In this document: piece by piece, positions 1-5,951 of the stretch | Layout of the letters: every line of letters starts with the position of its first letter | How positions within the stretch are numbered: position 1 is the stretch's first letter | Translations under genes and position numbers: made by a program | Assembly (NCBI GenBank): GCA_017307315.1 | Contig: JAFKFF010000367.1 | Coordinates: 1-5,982 of the forward strand | Direction of reading: 5' to 3' | DNA from: Alphaproteobacteria bacterium | GTDB taxonomy: Bacteria > Pseudomonadota > Alphaproteobacteria > Micropepsales > Micropepsaceae | Length of the DNA: 5,982 nt | The notes under the pieces: model-generated | What the model was told of the DNA's origin: nothing | What the model saw: only the letters and a program-made list of their open reading frames with translations | Database searches by the model: none

Positions 1-180
1 GGCGATCCAGCTTCGCGCAAATTCGCAGTCTTCCATCTGCGCGATGGCGTGATCGCGGCGGTCGAGGCGGTCAATGCCGCCCCCGAATACATGATCGGCA
101 AGAAGCTGATCGCCGATGGCGCGACGGTTCCGGCGGAGAAACTCGCAGACCTTTGCCTTCCCATGAAGCAGATGACGTAA
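1..180 (+). CDS. FAD-dependent ferredoxin reductase, C-terminal end (5' part outside window)
   Basis: Frame 1 is open from the first base to TAA at 178-180, giving the last 59 residues of a protein cut by the window edge. The segment [20 protein letters not shown] followed by a Y-M-I-G-K-K-L-I stretch is typical of the C-terminal reductase domain of putidaredoxin/rhodocoxin reductase-type flavoproteins. These use NAD(P)H and FAD to pass single electrons to a [2Fe-2S] ferredoxin. The FAD and NAD Rossmann motifs would lie upstream and cannot be checked. The ferredoxin gene begins on the last base of this stop codon (TAATG), so the two are almost certainly co-transcribed and translationally coupled. 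This partnership strengthens a family call that the 59 residues alone would support only moderately. Confidence 0.82.
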   Translation, partial: GDPASRKFAVFHLRDGVIAAVEAVNAAPEYMIGKKLIADGATVPAEKLADLCLPMKQMT

Positions 181-500
181 TGCCCAAAGTCACCTTCATC
201 CAGCCGGACGGGACACGGCAGACGGTCGAGATCGCCGTCGGCTGGTCGGTGATGGAAGGCGCGGTGCGAAGCCTGGTGCCGGGCATCGACGCGGATTGCG
301 GCGGGGCCTGCGCCTGCGCCACCTGTCATGTCTATGTCGATCCGGAGTGGGTCGCGAAACTGCCTCCCAAATCCGAGATGGAAGAAACCATGCTCGATTT
401 CGCGCAAGGCACCGCGCCCGCCAGTCGGCTTTCCTGCCAGCTGCGCGTCACCTCCGACATGGATGGGTTGGTGGTGCGGGTGCCGGTCTCCCAGCACTAG
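180..500 (+). CDS. [2Fe-2S] ferredoxin, putidaredoxin/adrenodoxin (FdVI-like) type
   Basis: A 106-residue soluble electron carrier. It has the cluster-binding spacing C40-X5-C46-X2-C49-X36-C86, with a further cysteine at C44, inside [18 protein letters not shown]. The C-terminus RLSCQLRV...[12 protein letters not shown] matches the vertebrate-type/FdVI-like ferredoxins common in alphaproteobacteria, and the length is normal for them. It should take electrons from the reductase encoded just upstream and pass them to a cytochrome P450 or another oxygenase or Fe-S acceptor; the acceptor is not in the window. The ATG at 180 was chosen because it overlaps the reductase stop and starts at the usual family N-terminus (MPKVTFI). 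An in-frame TTG at 153 would add nine residues from inside the reductase gene. No strong Shine-Dalgarno is visible, consistent with translational coupling. Confidence 0.95.
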   Translation: MPKVTFIQPDGTRQTVEIAVGWSVMEGAVRSLVPGIDADCGGACACATCHVYVDPEWVAKLPPKSEMEETMLDFAQGTAPASRLSCQLRVTSDMDGLVVRVPVSQH

Positions 501-504
501 CTAG
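497..504. other. Abutting convergent stop codons in the palindrome CTAGCTAG
   Basis: The ferredoxin gene ends with TAG at 498-500 and divL on the opposite strand ends with TAG read from 503 to 501. The two coding regions therefore meet with no spacer. The join forms the perfect 8-base palindrome CTAGCTAG. No hairpin with a T-tract is visible at the junction, so each transcript probably runs into the antisense strand of the other gene. Confidence 0.9.
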
Positions 505-2891
505 CGGTCCGAGGACGCGAAACGGTCGCCGGCGATGCGGCGGGGGATGTGGCAGCGGACGAGGGTACCGTCACCGCTTTCGATCTCCACCCAGCCGTCA
601 TGCAGCTCCAGGAAGCGGTTGACCAGGGCAAGGCCAAGGCCGGCGCCCGCGCGGGTGCCCGAGCGGTTCTGCGCCGAGAAGCGCTCGAACACGTTAGGCT
701 TGACGTCCGGCGCCAGGCCGGGGCCGTTGTCGGCTACCGTGATCTGCACATCCTCGCCCAGGATGCGGCCGGAAAGGCGGATATGGCCGCCGGCGGGCGT
801 GAATTTGAAGGCATTGGAGAGAAGGTTGAACACGATCTGGCGCATGCGCCGCTGATCGGCCAGGAAGATCCCTGCGTCGGCGGGGCAATCCAGCTCCAGG
901 GTCAGTCCCATCTTGCCGGCCCAGTCGCCGGCGCGCCCCGCGATGTCGGACAGAAGCATGTGCAGATCGATGCGTTCCAGTTCCAGGCGCAATGCGCCGG
1001 ATTCGATCAGCGCCAGATCCAATATGTCGTTGATGAGATCCTTGAGGGTGTTGGAACCTTCGACGATGTTGCCGACATACTCTTCCTGCCGGGGGTTGAG
1101 CTGACCGGGGACCTGCGAGGCCAGATGCTCCGCGAAGCCCAGTATGGTGTTCAAGGGCGTGCGCAGTTCGTAGGAGACATGCTTGATGAAGTCGGATTTG
1201 AGCCGGTCCGCCGCTTCCAGCGCATCGTTGCGGTCGCGGAGTGCGGTTTCGATGCGGAAACGGTCCGTGACATCGGCGAAGGTGATGAGGCTGGCGCCAT
1301 CCGGCAGGGGCGAAAGCCGCACCGACAGGATGGTGCGGTCGTTGCGCTCGACCTCGCCGAGATCGCGCGCCAGGCCCGCTTCGGTGACGATCGCCTGGAT
1401 CACGTGATCCCAAAGGACGCCGTCGCCGAATTTCGCGGTGCAGAGCGCGGCGATGGCGCGCGCATGCGGTTCGCCCCGAAGTTCTTCCGGCCGTAAATCC
1501 CAGATGCGGGCGAAAGCGGCATTGTGGAGCTTGAGCCGCCCGTCGGGACCGAATACCGCGACGGCCTCTTCAAGCGTGTCCAGCGTCGCGGACTGCACCC
1601 GCATCAAGGTGTTGTAGCTGGATTCCAGATTGAGCTTTTCGCTCACATCCTCGTAAAGGAAGGTGAGCCCGCCCAGGGGATGGGGCTGGCCGATCACCCG
1701 CATCGTCCGCCCGCCCGGGATGTGCCAAAGCTCTTCGGTGGTCCGCTCGCGGCTCTGGTAGAGCGCCAGGCGGCCGCGTTTCCAGGCTTGATAATCGCGC
1801 TGCTCGGGGAGCTTGCGGGCTTCGCGCAATCGGTCGAGAATTTCGCCATCGCCCGGATGCCGGTCGAGCCAGTCTTCCGGCAGGTCCCAGAGGCGGACAA
1901 AAGCGCGATTGTAGAAGCTGAGCTTCTGCTCCTTGTCGAAGATGGCGACCGCGGTGGCGAGCTTGTCGAGCGTGTCGACATGGGCATCGACATGCTGTTG
2001 CAGCCGGGCTTCCGCCGCCGCCACGTCGGTGACGTCCTGGGCGGTGCCGATGATGCCCGCATCGCCCAGCGGAATTTCGGTGAAAGTCATGGCACGACGC
2101 TCGCCGCCCACCACCGCGAAACGCCTGGCTTCCAGGGTACGGTTCTGCGAACGGGCGGATGCCGCAAGATCCCGCTCGCCCTTGTCGAGCGCGGTCTGTT
2201 CGGTGCGCGCGGCATCCAGATCCGCCGCGCCCGTCGATGTGAGAAAAGCGTGATTGGCCCAACTCAGCGCCAGGCCTTTGTCGCGCAGCCAGACCGGAAT
2301 CGGGAGGGCATCGAGAATGGCACGGAAATCGGCCGAAGCGGTTTCCGTCGCGACTTCTTCCATCCATACCGCCGCCATGGAGCCCACGGCGCGGCCGCGC
2401 GCCACCAGCTTGCGGCCGGATGCGTCCGCCACGTCCAGGCGGAATGGCCTGCCGCGATCCGAGAGTTCGTCCAGCGCGGTGGAGAGCGCCAGCGCATCAG
2501 CTCCCTTGAGACAGGCTTCCAGCCGCTGCTCGCCATTGCCGTACGAAAAAGGTCCCGAGCCGTCCCGACCCCATACCACCAAGGCCTCGCGTCCCGCGCC
2601 CAAAAGCGCGTCGCGCTCGCCCAACGCACTCTTGGTGCGCGCGCCGCTGGCGCGCAGATGGCGGCGAAGGCGCTCGGCGCTTTTTTGCTCGGCCAGCGCC
2701 CACAGCGACGCGGCAATGGCCAGCGCCACCGCGCCCGCCGCGAGGGCGCTCAAGACCAGGAGATGTCCGGGGTCCAGGTTGATCGGAAGCTCGACGATGC
2801 CGGCAGCCAAGGCAGGGCATGGCAGCAGGGCCGCCGGGACGGCCCCCAAGGCTGCTTTCATGCATCCGCTATGTCCCCGGCTGGGACTCAT
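501..2891 (-). CDS. divL: DivL-type PAS-domain tyrosine pseudokinase (cell-cycle regulator)
   Basis: Membrane-anchored multi-PAS histidine-kinase homologue, 796 residues from this start. Residues 15-31 are hydrophobic and signal-like, and 43-67 form a clear membrane helix. Four PAS-like units follow at about 95-180 (degenerate), 186-292, 308-420 and 430-547. The last two share AVA(I/V)F...N-x-AF...(L/I)WDL and look like tandem copies. The dimerisation domain (562-635) carries HVSYELRTPLN, with Tyr574 (TAC, 1172-1170) where kinases have the phospho-accepting His. That substitution is the hallmark of Caulobacter DivL (769 residues). The ATPase domain (670-786) keeps the N-box (N693), DNGPGL (721-726), FERF (735-738) and GAGLGL (749-754). 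Known DivL binds phosphorylated DivK and modulates CckA, hence CtrA. The start at 2891 has GAGGGG about 10 bases upstream; ATG 2861 (786 aa) and TTG 2945 (814 aa) are alternatives. Confidence 0.88.
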   Translation of the reverse strand: MSPSRGHSGCMKAALGAVPAALLPCPALAAGIVELPINLDPGHLLVLSALAAGAVALAIAASLWALAEQKSAERLRRHLRASGARTKSALGERDALLGAGREALVVWGRDGSGPFSYGNGEQRLEACLKGADALALSTALDELSDRGRPFRLDVADASGRKLVARGRAVGSMAAVWMEEVATETASADFRAILDALPIPVWLRDKGLALSWANHAFLTSTGAADLDAARTEQTALDKGERDLAASARSQNRTLEARRFAVVGGERRAMTFTEIPLGDAGIIGTAQDVTDVAAAEARLQQHVDAHVDTLDKLATAVAIFDKEQKLSFYNRAFVRLWDLPEDWLDRHPGDGEILDRLREARKLPEQRDYQAWKRGRLALYQSRERTTEELWHIPGGRTMRVIGQPHPLGGLTFLYEDVSEKLNLESSYNTLMRVQSATLDTLEEAVAVFGPDGRLKLHNAAFARIWDLRPEELRGEPHARAIAALCTAKFGDGVLWDHVIQAIVTEAGLARDLGEVERNDRTILSVRLSPLPDGASLITFADVTDRFRIETALRDRNDALEAADRLKSDFIKHVSYELRTPLNTILGFAEHLASQVPGQLNPRQEEYVGNIVEGSNTLKDLINDILDLALIESGALRLELERIDLHMLLSDIAGRAGDWAGKMGLTLELDCPADAGIFLADQRRMRQIVFNLLSNAFKFTPAGGHIRLSGRILGEDVQITVADNGPGLAPDVKPNVFERFSAQNRSGTRAGAGLGLALVNRFLELHDGWVEIESGDGTLVRCHIPRRIAGDRFASSDR

Positions 2892-2980
2892 GCCTGGCTG
2901 TCCCCTCAGACCCGCCCAAGGGTCGAATCGTTGTAGAATCAACAAGATACCGGCAGGGGACCATCCGGCATAGGGATTGT

Positions 2981-2997
2981 GGTTAATAAAGTATGAA
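2981..2997 (-). promoter_or_regulatory. Putative CtrA-binding site
   Basis: Read on the - strand, the sequence is TTCATACTTTATTAACC. This matches the CtrA consensus TTAA-N7-TTAACC with one mismatch in the first half-site, and it continues as TTAACCAC, close to the half-site form TTAACCAT. It sits in a short AT-rich patch within otherwise GC-rich DNA, about 90 bp upstream of the chosen divL start. Whether CtrA would activate or repress cannot be judged because no convincing -35/-10 pair was found. Confidence 0.45.
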
Positions 2998-3028
2998 AAT
3001 CCATATCCGGTCCACAGGACCAGATTTT
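2996..3028. repeat. Two-part inverted repeat in the lipoprotein-divL gap
   Basis: An outer 6-bp arm pair AAAATC (2996-3001) and GATTTT (3023-3028) encloses an inner 5-bp stem GGTCC (3009-3013) and GGACC (3017-3021) with a 3-base loop. The left internal loop is 7 bases and the right 1 base. On the - strand it could be a weak 3' end for the ahcY-lipoprotein transcript, but no proper T-tract follows the inner stem. Its edge touches the CtrA-like site. Confidence 0.3.
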
Positions 3029-3075
3029 GGGCTGGGGATGATTTTCGAGTCCGGTCAGGCGCTTATCGGCCCGGG

Positions 3076-3390
3076 CTAGCCGGGAAACCAGTTGTGGTAG
3101 TAGGGCCGGTCCCGATAGCCCAGAGCCGTCATGCAGCGGCGATAGGCGGCGTTGTAGGCCCGGGTGCGCCGGTAGCGCGTGCCTTCCATGCCGCGCAGGT
3201 CGTAGGCGAGATAGTCCTCGGCCTGGATGCGGCAGGTCTGGTTGTCGTTCTCGAAACGGCCGGGCGCAATGCCGGCGGCTTCGAAATTGTCGCCGCTCAC
3301 CCGCATGATGCTGTTGCACCCTGTGAGGGTCAAAACGGCCAAGCAAAGAAAAAGGGCGCGCATCCTGATCTGGTAGCGCGCCCTTTCCAT
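3076..3390 (-). CDS. Small lipoprotein of unknown function
   Basis: A 104-residue protein with a lipoprotein signal: basic N-terminus, hydrophobic run ALFLCLAVLTL, then lipobox L-T-G-C with Cys25 as the predicted lipidated residue. Asn at +2 instead of Asp suggests outer-membrane sorting by the usual rule. The mature part (80 residues) has two cysteines, C53 (NQTCRIQAEDY) and C86 (YRRCMTALGY), which could form a periplasmic disulfide, and a tyrosine/arginine-rich tail ending YYHNWFPG. I do not recognise a named family, although C-M-x-x-x-G-Y endings are frequent in small alphaproteobacterial lipoproteins. It starts 20 bases after the ahcY stop. The start is uncertain: ATG 3390 was preferred because its codons keep high third-position GC, but ATG 3363 (95 aa) and TTG 3399 (107 aa) are possible and none has a good Shine-Dalgarno. 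A terminator-like hairpin covers its first codons. Confidence 0.75.
   Translation of the reverse strand: MERARYQIRMRALFLCLAVLTLTGCNSIMRVSGDNFEAAGIAPGRFENDNQTCRIQAEDYLAYDLRGMEGTRYRRTRAYNAAYRRCMTALGYRDRPYYHNWFPG
3345..3388 (-). terminator. Candidate intrinsic terminator/attenuator downstream of ahcY, inside the lipoprotein gene start
   Basis: On the - strand, AAAGGGCGCGC (3386-3376) pairs perfectly with GCGCGCCCTTT (3361-3351) around a 14-base loop, and two G-U pairs can extend the stem outward. The 3' arm runs into a T-rich tract, with TTTTTCTTT covering 3353-3345. This is the form of a Rho-independent terminator placed about 25 bases after the ahcY stop. The loop is longer than usual. The 3' arm also encodes the start of the lipoprotein's hydrophobic signal, and the alternative ATG at 3363 lies at the loop's 3' edge. 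It may end most ahcY transcripts or act as an attenuator. Confidence 0.55.
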
Positions 3391-3410
3391 GAAGATCAAG
3401 CGATAGCCGA

Positions 3411-4814
3411 TCAGTACCGATAGGTGTCCGGCTTGTAAGGACCTGCTTTCGGAATATTGATGTAGTCGGCCTGCTTGCTGGACAATTCGGTCAGATTGAC
3501 GCCGATCTTGGCCAGGTGCAGGCGCGCCACCTTCTCGTCGAGCTGCTTGGGCAGGGTATAGACCTTCTTCTGATATTTGCCCGGATTGGTGAAGAGTTCG
3601 ATCTGCGCCAGGGTCTGGTTGGTGAAGGAGGCGCTCATCACGAAAGACGGATGGCCCATCGCGTTGCCCAGATTCACCAGCCGGCCCTCGGACAGAAGGA
3701 TGATGCGCTTGCCGTCGGGGAATTCGACTTCATCCACCTGCGGCTTGACGTTGTGCCACTGGAAATTCTTCAGCGCGCCGACCTGAATCTCGCTGTCGAA
3801 ATGGCCGATGTTGCAGACGATGGCGCGGTCTTTCATCGCCCGCATGTGGTCGACCGTGATCACATCGACATTGCCGGTGGCGGTGACGAAGATGTCGGCG
3901 CGGGGCGCGGCATCTTCCATGGTGACGACTTCATAGCCTTCCATCGCGGCCTGGAGGGCGCAGATCGGATCGATCTCGCTCACCATGACGCGGCAGCCGG
4001 CCTGGCGCAGCGAGGCGGCGGAGCCTTTGCCGACATCGCCGAAGCCCGCGACCATCGCCACCTTGCCCGACATCATCACATCGGTGCCGCGGCGAATGCC
4101 ATCGACCAGGCTTTCGCGGCAGCCATAGAGATTGTCGAATTTCGACTTGGTGACGCTGTCGTTCACGTTGATGGCGGGGAACAGCAGCTTGCCGTCCTTT
4201 TCCATCTGATAGAGTCGGTGCACGCCGGTCGTGGTCTCTTCCGACACGCCCTTGATGCTGGCGGCCAGCGCCGCGAACCAGCCCGGCTTTTCCTTCAAGG
4301 TGCGCTTGATCAGCGCGTAGAAAACTTCCTCTTCCTCGTTTTCCGGCTTGTCGAGAAACGCCGTGTCGCCCTTTTCCGCGCGCAGGCCCGCATGCACCAG
4401 CATGGTGGCGTCGCCGCCATCGTCCAGGATCATGTTGGGCAGCCCGCCATCACCCCATTCCAGGATCTTGCGGGTATAGTTCCAGTAATCGGTGAGGCTT
4501 TCGGCCTTGACGGCAAAAACCGGAATGCCCTTGGCCGCGATCGCGGCGGCGGCATGGTCTTGCGTCGAATAGATGTTGCAGGAAGCCCAGCGGATGTCCG
4601 CGCCCAGCGCCGCCAGAGTCTCGATCAGGACCGCCGTCTGGATGGTCATGTGGAGCGAGCCGGCGATGCGCGCGCCCTTGAGCGGCTGCTTGGGACCGTA
4701 TTCGGCGCGGGTGGCCATCAGGCCCGGCATTTCGATCTCGGCAATCGCCAGTTCCTTGCGGCCCCAATCGGCGAGGCTGATGTCCTTGACGACGTAATCG
4801 GTGCTGGCGGCCAT
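3411..4814 (-). CDS. ahcY: S-adenosylhomocysteine hydrolase (adenosylhomocysteinase)
   Basis: A 467-residue cytosolic enzyme. It splits S-adenosylhomocysteine into homocysteine and adenosine with a tightly bound NAD, removing the inhibitor of methyltransferases and feeding the methionine cycle. Family signatures are complete: [16 protein letters not shown] (52-67, with His55), [11 protein letters not shown] (79-89), [12 protein letters not shown] (191-202), [21 protein letters not shown] (216-236, with Lys223 and Asp227 matching human Lys186 and Asp190), the NAD-binding loop GFGDVG (257-262), NIGHFD (335-340) and the C-terminal PYKPDTYRY, which reaches into the partner subunit. The roughly 40-residue insert at about 145-188 is normal for many bacterial enzymes. 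ATG 4814 gives the standard N-terminus and has AGGGA 10 bases upstream. A GANTC site (GATTC, 4822-4826) overlaps that ribosome-binding region. The frame is open further upstream but without family similarity. Confidence 0.98.
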   Translation of the reverse strand: MAASTDYVVKDISLADWGRKELAIAEIEMPGLMATRAEYGPKQPLKGARIAGSLHMTIQTAVLIETLAALGADIRWASCNIYSTQDHAAAAIAAKGIPVFAVKAESLTDYWNYTRKILEWGDGGLPNMILDDGGDATMLVHAGLRAEKGDTAFLDKPENEEEEVFYALIKRTLKEKPGWFAALAASIKGVSEETTTGVHRLYQMEKDGKLLFPAINVNDSVTKSKFDNLYGCRESLVDGIRRGTDVMMSGKVAMVAGFGDVGKGSAASLRQAGCRVMVSEIDPICALQAAMEGYEVVTMEDAAPRADIFVTATGNVDVITVDHMRAMKDRAIVCNIGHFDSEIQVGALKNFQWHNVKPQVDEVEFPDGKRIILLSEGRLVNLGNAMGHPSFVMSASFTNQTLAQIELFTNPGKYQKKVYTLPKQLDEKVARLHLAKIGVNLTELSSKQADYINIPKAGPYKPDTYRY

Positions 4815-4929
4815 GTGTGGCGATTCCCTGGATTGGGGCGCGGCAAGAAGGATATAAAGAAATCTGCATATCGTTGGGAGGGGGCGCGCGGGCAGACGAA
4901 GCGGTTCCGTGGGCCCATTTCGAGTAACG

Positions 4930-4998
4930 AACGCTGCGCGCTCGGCGAACGGCCCGGATACAAGCGATCTTTTGGCCGATGCGCCGATGCGCAACGCT
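4930..4998 (-). promoter_or_regulatory. Long interrupted stem-loop between the TraB-family gene and ahcY
   Basis: On the - strand three helices stack. AGCGTTGCGC (4998-4989) pairs with GCGCAGCGTT (4939-4930) with two G-U pairs. TCGGCG (4987-4982) pairs with CGCCGA (4947-4942). CGGCC (4978-4974) pairs with GGCCG (4954-4950). Together they give 21 bp around a 19-base loop. The structure starts 2 bases after the upstream stop codon and lies 115 bases before the ahcY start. No T-tract follows, so a plain intrinsic terminator is unlikely. It could be a structured ahcY leader or a stabilising 3' end for the upstream message. No riboswitch class was matched. Confidence 0.4.
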
Positions 4999-5000
4999 CC

Positions 5001-5882
5001 TCAAGGGCCTTCCACGCGATAGCCCGCCTTGCGCAGGAGCGCGGGCACGCCTTCGGGCCCCGCCAGATGCCCGGCCCCGACGGTGATGAAGAAAACGCGC
5101 TTCTCCCGCAACATGGTCTCGATCTGCAGCGCCCAGCGCCGGTTGCGATCGTCGAGCAAGGCTTTTTTGACGTCAGGCTGATCGGCAAGCTCGCTGTTGA
5201 TCAAGGTCCCGAGCTTGTCCGCTTCGCCTTTGCTCCACGCCGCAACCAGGGGCGCGAGGTCGTCATCGTCCTTTTGGTAATCCTTGAGGTCGGACGTGAA
5301 CTGGGCAATCTGGAGGCTGTCGTCGCTGCCCGCCAGAAGCTTGATCTGCTGTTCGATGGTTTCGAAGAAGCGCATCGGTTTGCGCGCCTTGGCGGCGATC
5401 GCCATGACGGCATGATCGACCCCCGCATCGGGGGAATAGTGCAGGGCGGTGCCTTGCGCCACCAGCAATTGCAGCGAAACCAGCCAGGGCTTTTCCCGGT
5501 CCACCATCTCCGGCGCCAGACGGGCTTTCCTGATGGCGGCATCGAAATCGGCCAGCGCCGATTGGGGCAGAAGGCCTCGCAACGACACGCCGGGCGGCAG
5601 CATGCCCATTTCATCGACCAGGCGGCGGATCTCGGCTTGCGCTTTGTCGTCGGTCGAGACCTCGAAGACGAAGACATCGGCTTTCGACATGGCCGCGTCG
5701 ATGGCGCCGCCCCGCCATGCGATGCTCTTCGGCAGGAGGTGAATGGAGCCCAAGAGATAAGCTTCGCCGACGGGGCCTTTGACATGCCAGAGAGCGGGAT
5801 GCGCCTTGACCGTGGGCTCGGCGTGAAGCGGGGCCTGGATGAATAGTGAAAGCAGCAGTGCGATCAGGAGGCGAAAGCGCAT
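5001..5882 (-). CDS. TraB/GumN family protein, secreted
   Basis: A 293-residue protein with a Sec signal peptide (MRFRLLIALLLSLFIQAPLHA, likely cut after Ala21), so it acts in the periplasm or at the envelope. The mature part starts with PALWHVKG...YLLGSIHLLP, containing the first conserved G-S-I-H (45-48). It has FVFEV about 30 residues later and NRRWALQIE near the end, then the second conserved element, VGAGHLAG (268-275), before a final GVPALLRKAGY. This order is that of the TraB/GumN (PrgY, Tiki-like) family, whose members carry paired GxxH motifs and are proposed to be metal-dependent proteases. The substrate is unknown for bacterial members, so no function is claimed here. Length is typical. 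ATG 5882 was chosen because AAGGA lies 5 bases upstream and it begins directly at the signal peptide; an upstream in-frame start (5945) would hide it. The gene ends 186 bases before ahcY. Confidence 0.92.
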   Translation of the reverse strand: MRFRLLIALLLSLFIQAPLHAEPTVKAHPALWHVKGPVGEAYLLGSIHLLPKSIAWRGGAIDAAMSKADVFVFEVSTDDKAQAEIRRLVDEMGMLPPGVSLRGLLPQSALADFDAAIRKARLAPEMVDREKPWLVSLQLLVAQGTALHYSPDAGVDHAVMAIAAKARKPMRFFETIEQQIKLLAGSDDSLQIAQFTSDLKDYQKDDDDLAPLVAAWSKGEADKLGTLINSELADQPDVKKALLDDRNRRWALQIETMLREKRVFFITVGAGHLAGPEGVPALLRKAGYRVEGP

Positions 5883-5951
5883 CTTGTTCCTTTTGCCGCT
5901 CGGCTCCTGCCGCGTGCGGCCGAAGACGCTGGCGCGCGTCCGCACTTGGAA

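Larger units (their letters stand above)
2885..3051. promoter_or_regulatory. Cluster of four GANTC (CcrM-type methylation) sites upstream of divL
   Basis: GANTC sites lie at 2885-2889 (overlapping the ATG at 2891), 2925-2929, 2936-2940 and 3047-3051. The middle pair is 11 bp apart, about one helical turn. Counting by eye, the whole window holds 12 such sites, so a third fall within this 167-bp stretch. In alphaproteobacteria with CcrM, GANTC methylation state together with GcrA tunes cell-cycle promoters. A role at this gene is inference. Confidence 0.5.

Noticed and set aside
153..179. TTG 153 as ferredoxin start
   Set aside because: It would add nine residues read from inside the reductase gene. 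The ATG at 180 gives the normal family N-terminus and stop-start overlap.
497..504. Bidirectional terminator between fdx and divL
   Set aside because: CTAGCTAG is only an 8-base palindrome with no GC-rich stem and no T-tract.
549..2936. Two long + strand open frames (549-1496 and 1524-2936) antisense to divL
   Set aside because: These are the codon-bias shadow of divL. They have no family similarity, and the opposite strand carries complete PAS and kinase motifs.
3071..3085. Terminator at the lipoprotein stop codon (CCGGG/CCCGG inverted repeat around CTAGC)
   Set aside because: The stem has only 5 bp and no T-rich tract follows on the - strand.
2939..3346. Open frame on the - strand overlapping the lipoprotein gene in another frame and the divL upstream region
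   Set aside because: It has an Arg/His/Pro-rich shadow composition, no recognisable motif, and the overlapping frame has a convincing lipobox.
4815..4994. Upstream extension of the ahcY frame to 4994
   Set aside because: The extra residues have no family similarity, and ATG 4814 has a good Shine-Dalgarno and the standard N-terminus.
4930..5003. SAH riboswitch upstream of ahcY
   Set aside because: The opening GAGGAGCGTTGCG is suggestive and the gene is right, but the conserved central AGGCUCG segment and its pseudoknot partner were not found. It was kept only as an unassigned structured leader.
3516..5846. Very long open frame on the + strand antisense to ahcY and the TraB-family gene
   Set aside because: It mirrors two well-supported genes and spans their intergenic gap. 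Long antisense frames are expected in GC-rich DNA with strong third-position bias, and the translation shows no recognisable domain.
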